The notes under the pieces: model-generated | What the model was told of the DNA's origin: nothing | The model's database searches: none | What the model saw: the letters and a program-made list of their open reading frames with translations, nothing else | Origin: an uncultured Saprospiraceae bacterium | Lineage (GTDB): Bacteria > Bacteroidota > Bacteroidia > Chitinophagales > Saprospiraceae | Assembly: GCA_938015415.1 (NCBI GenBank) | Contig: CALLPK010000033.1 | Coordinates: 1-64,000 of the forward strand | DNA: 64,000 bases | Reading direction: 5' to 3' | Part shown: positions 63,746-64,000 of the stretch, piece by piece | Layout: the number at the start of each line of letters is the position of its first letter | Numbering within the stretch: position 1 is the stretch's first letter | Position numbers and translations under genes: made by a program

Positions 63746-64000
63746 CTAGTTCCGGTTGTCTACACCCCAAGCAAGTTTTCCCCGGATAGTTTTTAAAAAA
63801 CTTTGGTTCTCTAATTGAATAAGGTTTATGGTAAAATCACATTTTCGGACCGCCAGTTGATGATCCGACGTAACCGTCTCAAAGCGGGAGTCCATCGTGC
63901 AGAGAAAATTATCGGTTCGACCTTCTACTTCAAAAGAAATAACCGAGGTATCCGGAAGCACAATAGGCCGAACATTCAGGTTGTGGGGCGCAACTGGTGT
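63746..64000 (-). CDS. nadK: NAD kinase, C-terminal fragment (cut by window edge)
   Basis: The last 84 codons of a NAD kinase, which makes NADP from NAD. The frame enters at 64000 with TPVAPHNLNVRPIVLPD, the conserved NAD kinase core, continues SFEVEGRTDNFLCTMDSRFETV and LAVRKCDFTINLIQ, and ends LAWGVDNRN. No internal stop or frameshift is visible. The rest of the gene, including the GGDG motif, lies beyond the right edge. Confidence 0.92.
   Translation of the reverse strand, partial: TPVAPHNLNVRPIVLPDTSVISFEVEGRTDNFLCTMDSRFETVTSDHQLAVRKCDFTINLIQLENQSFLKTIRGKLAWGVDNRN

Noticed and set aside
1-64000. tRNA, rRNA, CRISPR, transposase or phage genes
   Set aside because: I looked through the intergenic gaps for tRNA-like arms, regularly spaced repeats and transposase or integrase motifs and found none I could support. 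The 28.9-kb repeat has 8-bp units without spacers and is not a CRISPR.

Overview
The window looks like an ordinary stretch of chromosome from a gliding-type Bacteroidota bacterium, possibly of the Saprospiraceae or a related family. Evidence for the phylum: the gldD-gldE-ssb-mutY block; a SusC-like TonB receptor with a carboxypeptidase-regulatory N-terminus; large PD40/OmpA and PD40/beta-barrel envelope proteins; a long SecA ending in a SEC-C zinc motif; almost no Shine-Dalgarno sequences; and repeated promoters of the Bacteroidota type (TTG/TTTG, about 19-20 nt, then TAnnTTTG). The family assignment is only a guess. Base composition is moderately AT-rich throughout. I found no rRNA, tRNA, CRISPR array, transposase, phage gene or plasmid gene.

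Layout. 1-6.4 kb: pyrH, comF, a DegQ/HtrA protease, an HD-domain protein, an ECF sigma factor with a small putative anti-sigma protein, and prfA. 6.7-12.2 kb: an accessory block with two paralogous Tat-exported molybdenum hydroxylase large subunits flanking a secreted double NTF2-like (DUF4440) protein, ending in what may be the 5' stub of an AraC-type regulator. 12.2-23.7 kb: envelope genes (propeller plus barrel protein, MBL hydrolase, PD40/OmpA-like protein, and a histidine kinase cotranscribed with a TonB-dependent receptor). 23.8-31.7 kb: rlmN, a DUF234 ATPase behind two nested inverted repeats, a PfkB sugar kinase, rpmH-rnpA, aroQ and recQ. 31.9-36.9 kb: a KdsD-type isomerase followed by a coupled pair, a DUF3142-like lipoprotein and a large helical-repeat protein, then a small lipoprotein. 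37-47 kb: rhomboid protease, SLC13-type permease, a translation cluster (pheS, hisS, gatA) and two paralogous lytic transglycosylases. 46.9-53.3 kb: hsp20, recA, the gldD/gldE/ssb/mutY block and a second ECF sigma factor. 53.5-61.1 kb: a minus-strand run secA, SPOR protein, rodA, tgt, lptG-like. 61.3-64 kb: a lipoprotein, a two-TM protein, a cyclase-family hydrolase and the 3' end of nadK cut by the window edge.

How genes work together. The translation genes (prfA, rlmN, rpmH, rnpA, pheS, hisS, gatA, tgt) are scattered housekeeping genes. secA, rodA, the SPOR protein, lptG, the transglycosylases and kdsD serve export, wall and outer-membrane assembly. gldD and gldE sit with ssb and mutY in the arrangement I recall from Flavobacterium.

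No complete novel system is proven here. The least explained units are the Tat-lipoprotein hydroxylase pair with no adjacent 2Fe-2S subunit, the DUF3142-like/helical-repeat pair joined by a 4-nt overlap, the DUF234 ATPase with its four-fold repeated palindromic leader, and a 51-codon Cys-rich ORF with two hairpins between an ECF sigma factor and its putative anti-sigma gene. Promoter positions also correct several start codons (pheS, rhomboid, kdsD). All calls come from reading the sequence and remembered family signatures; no searches were run.
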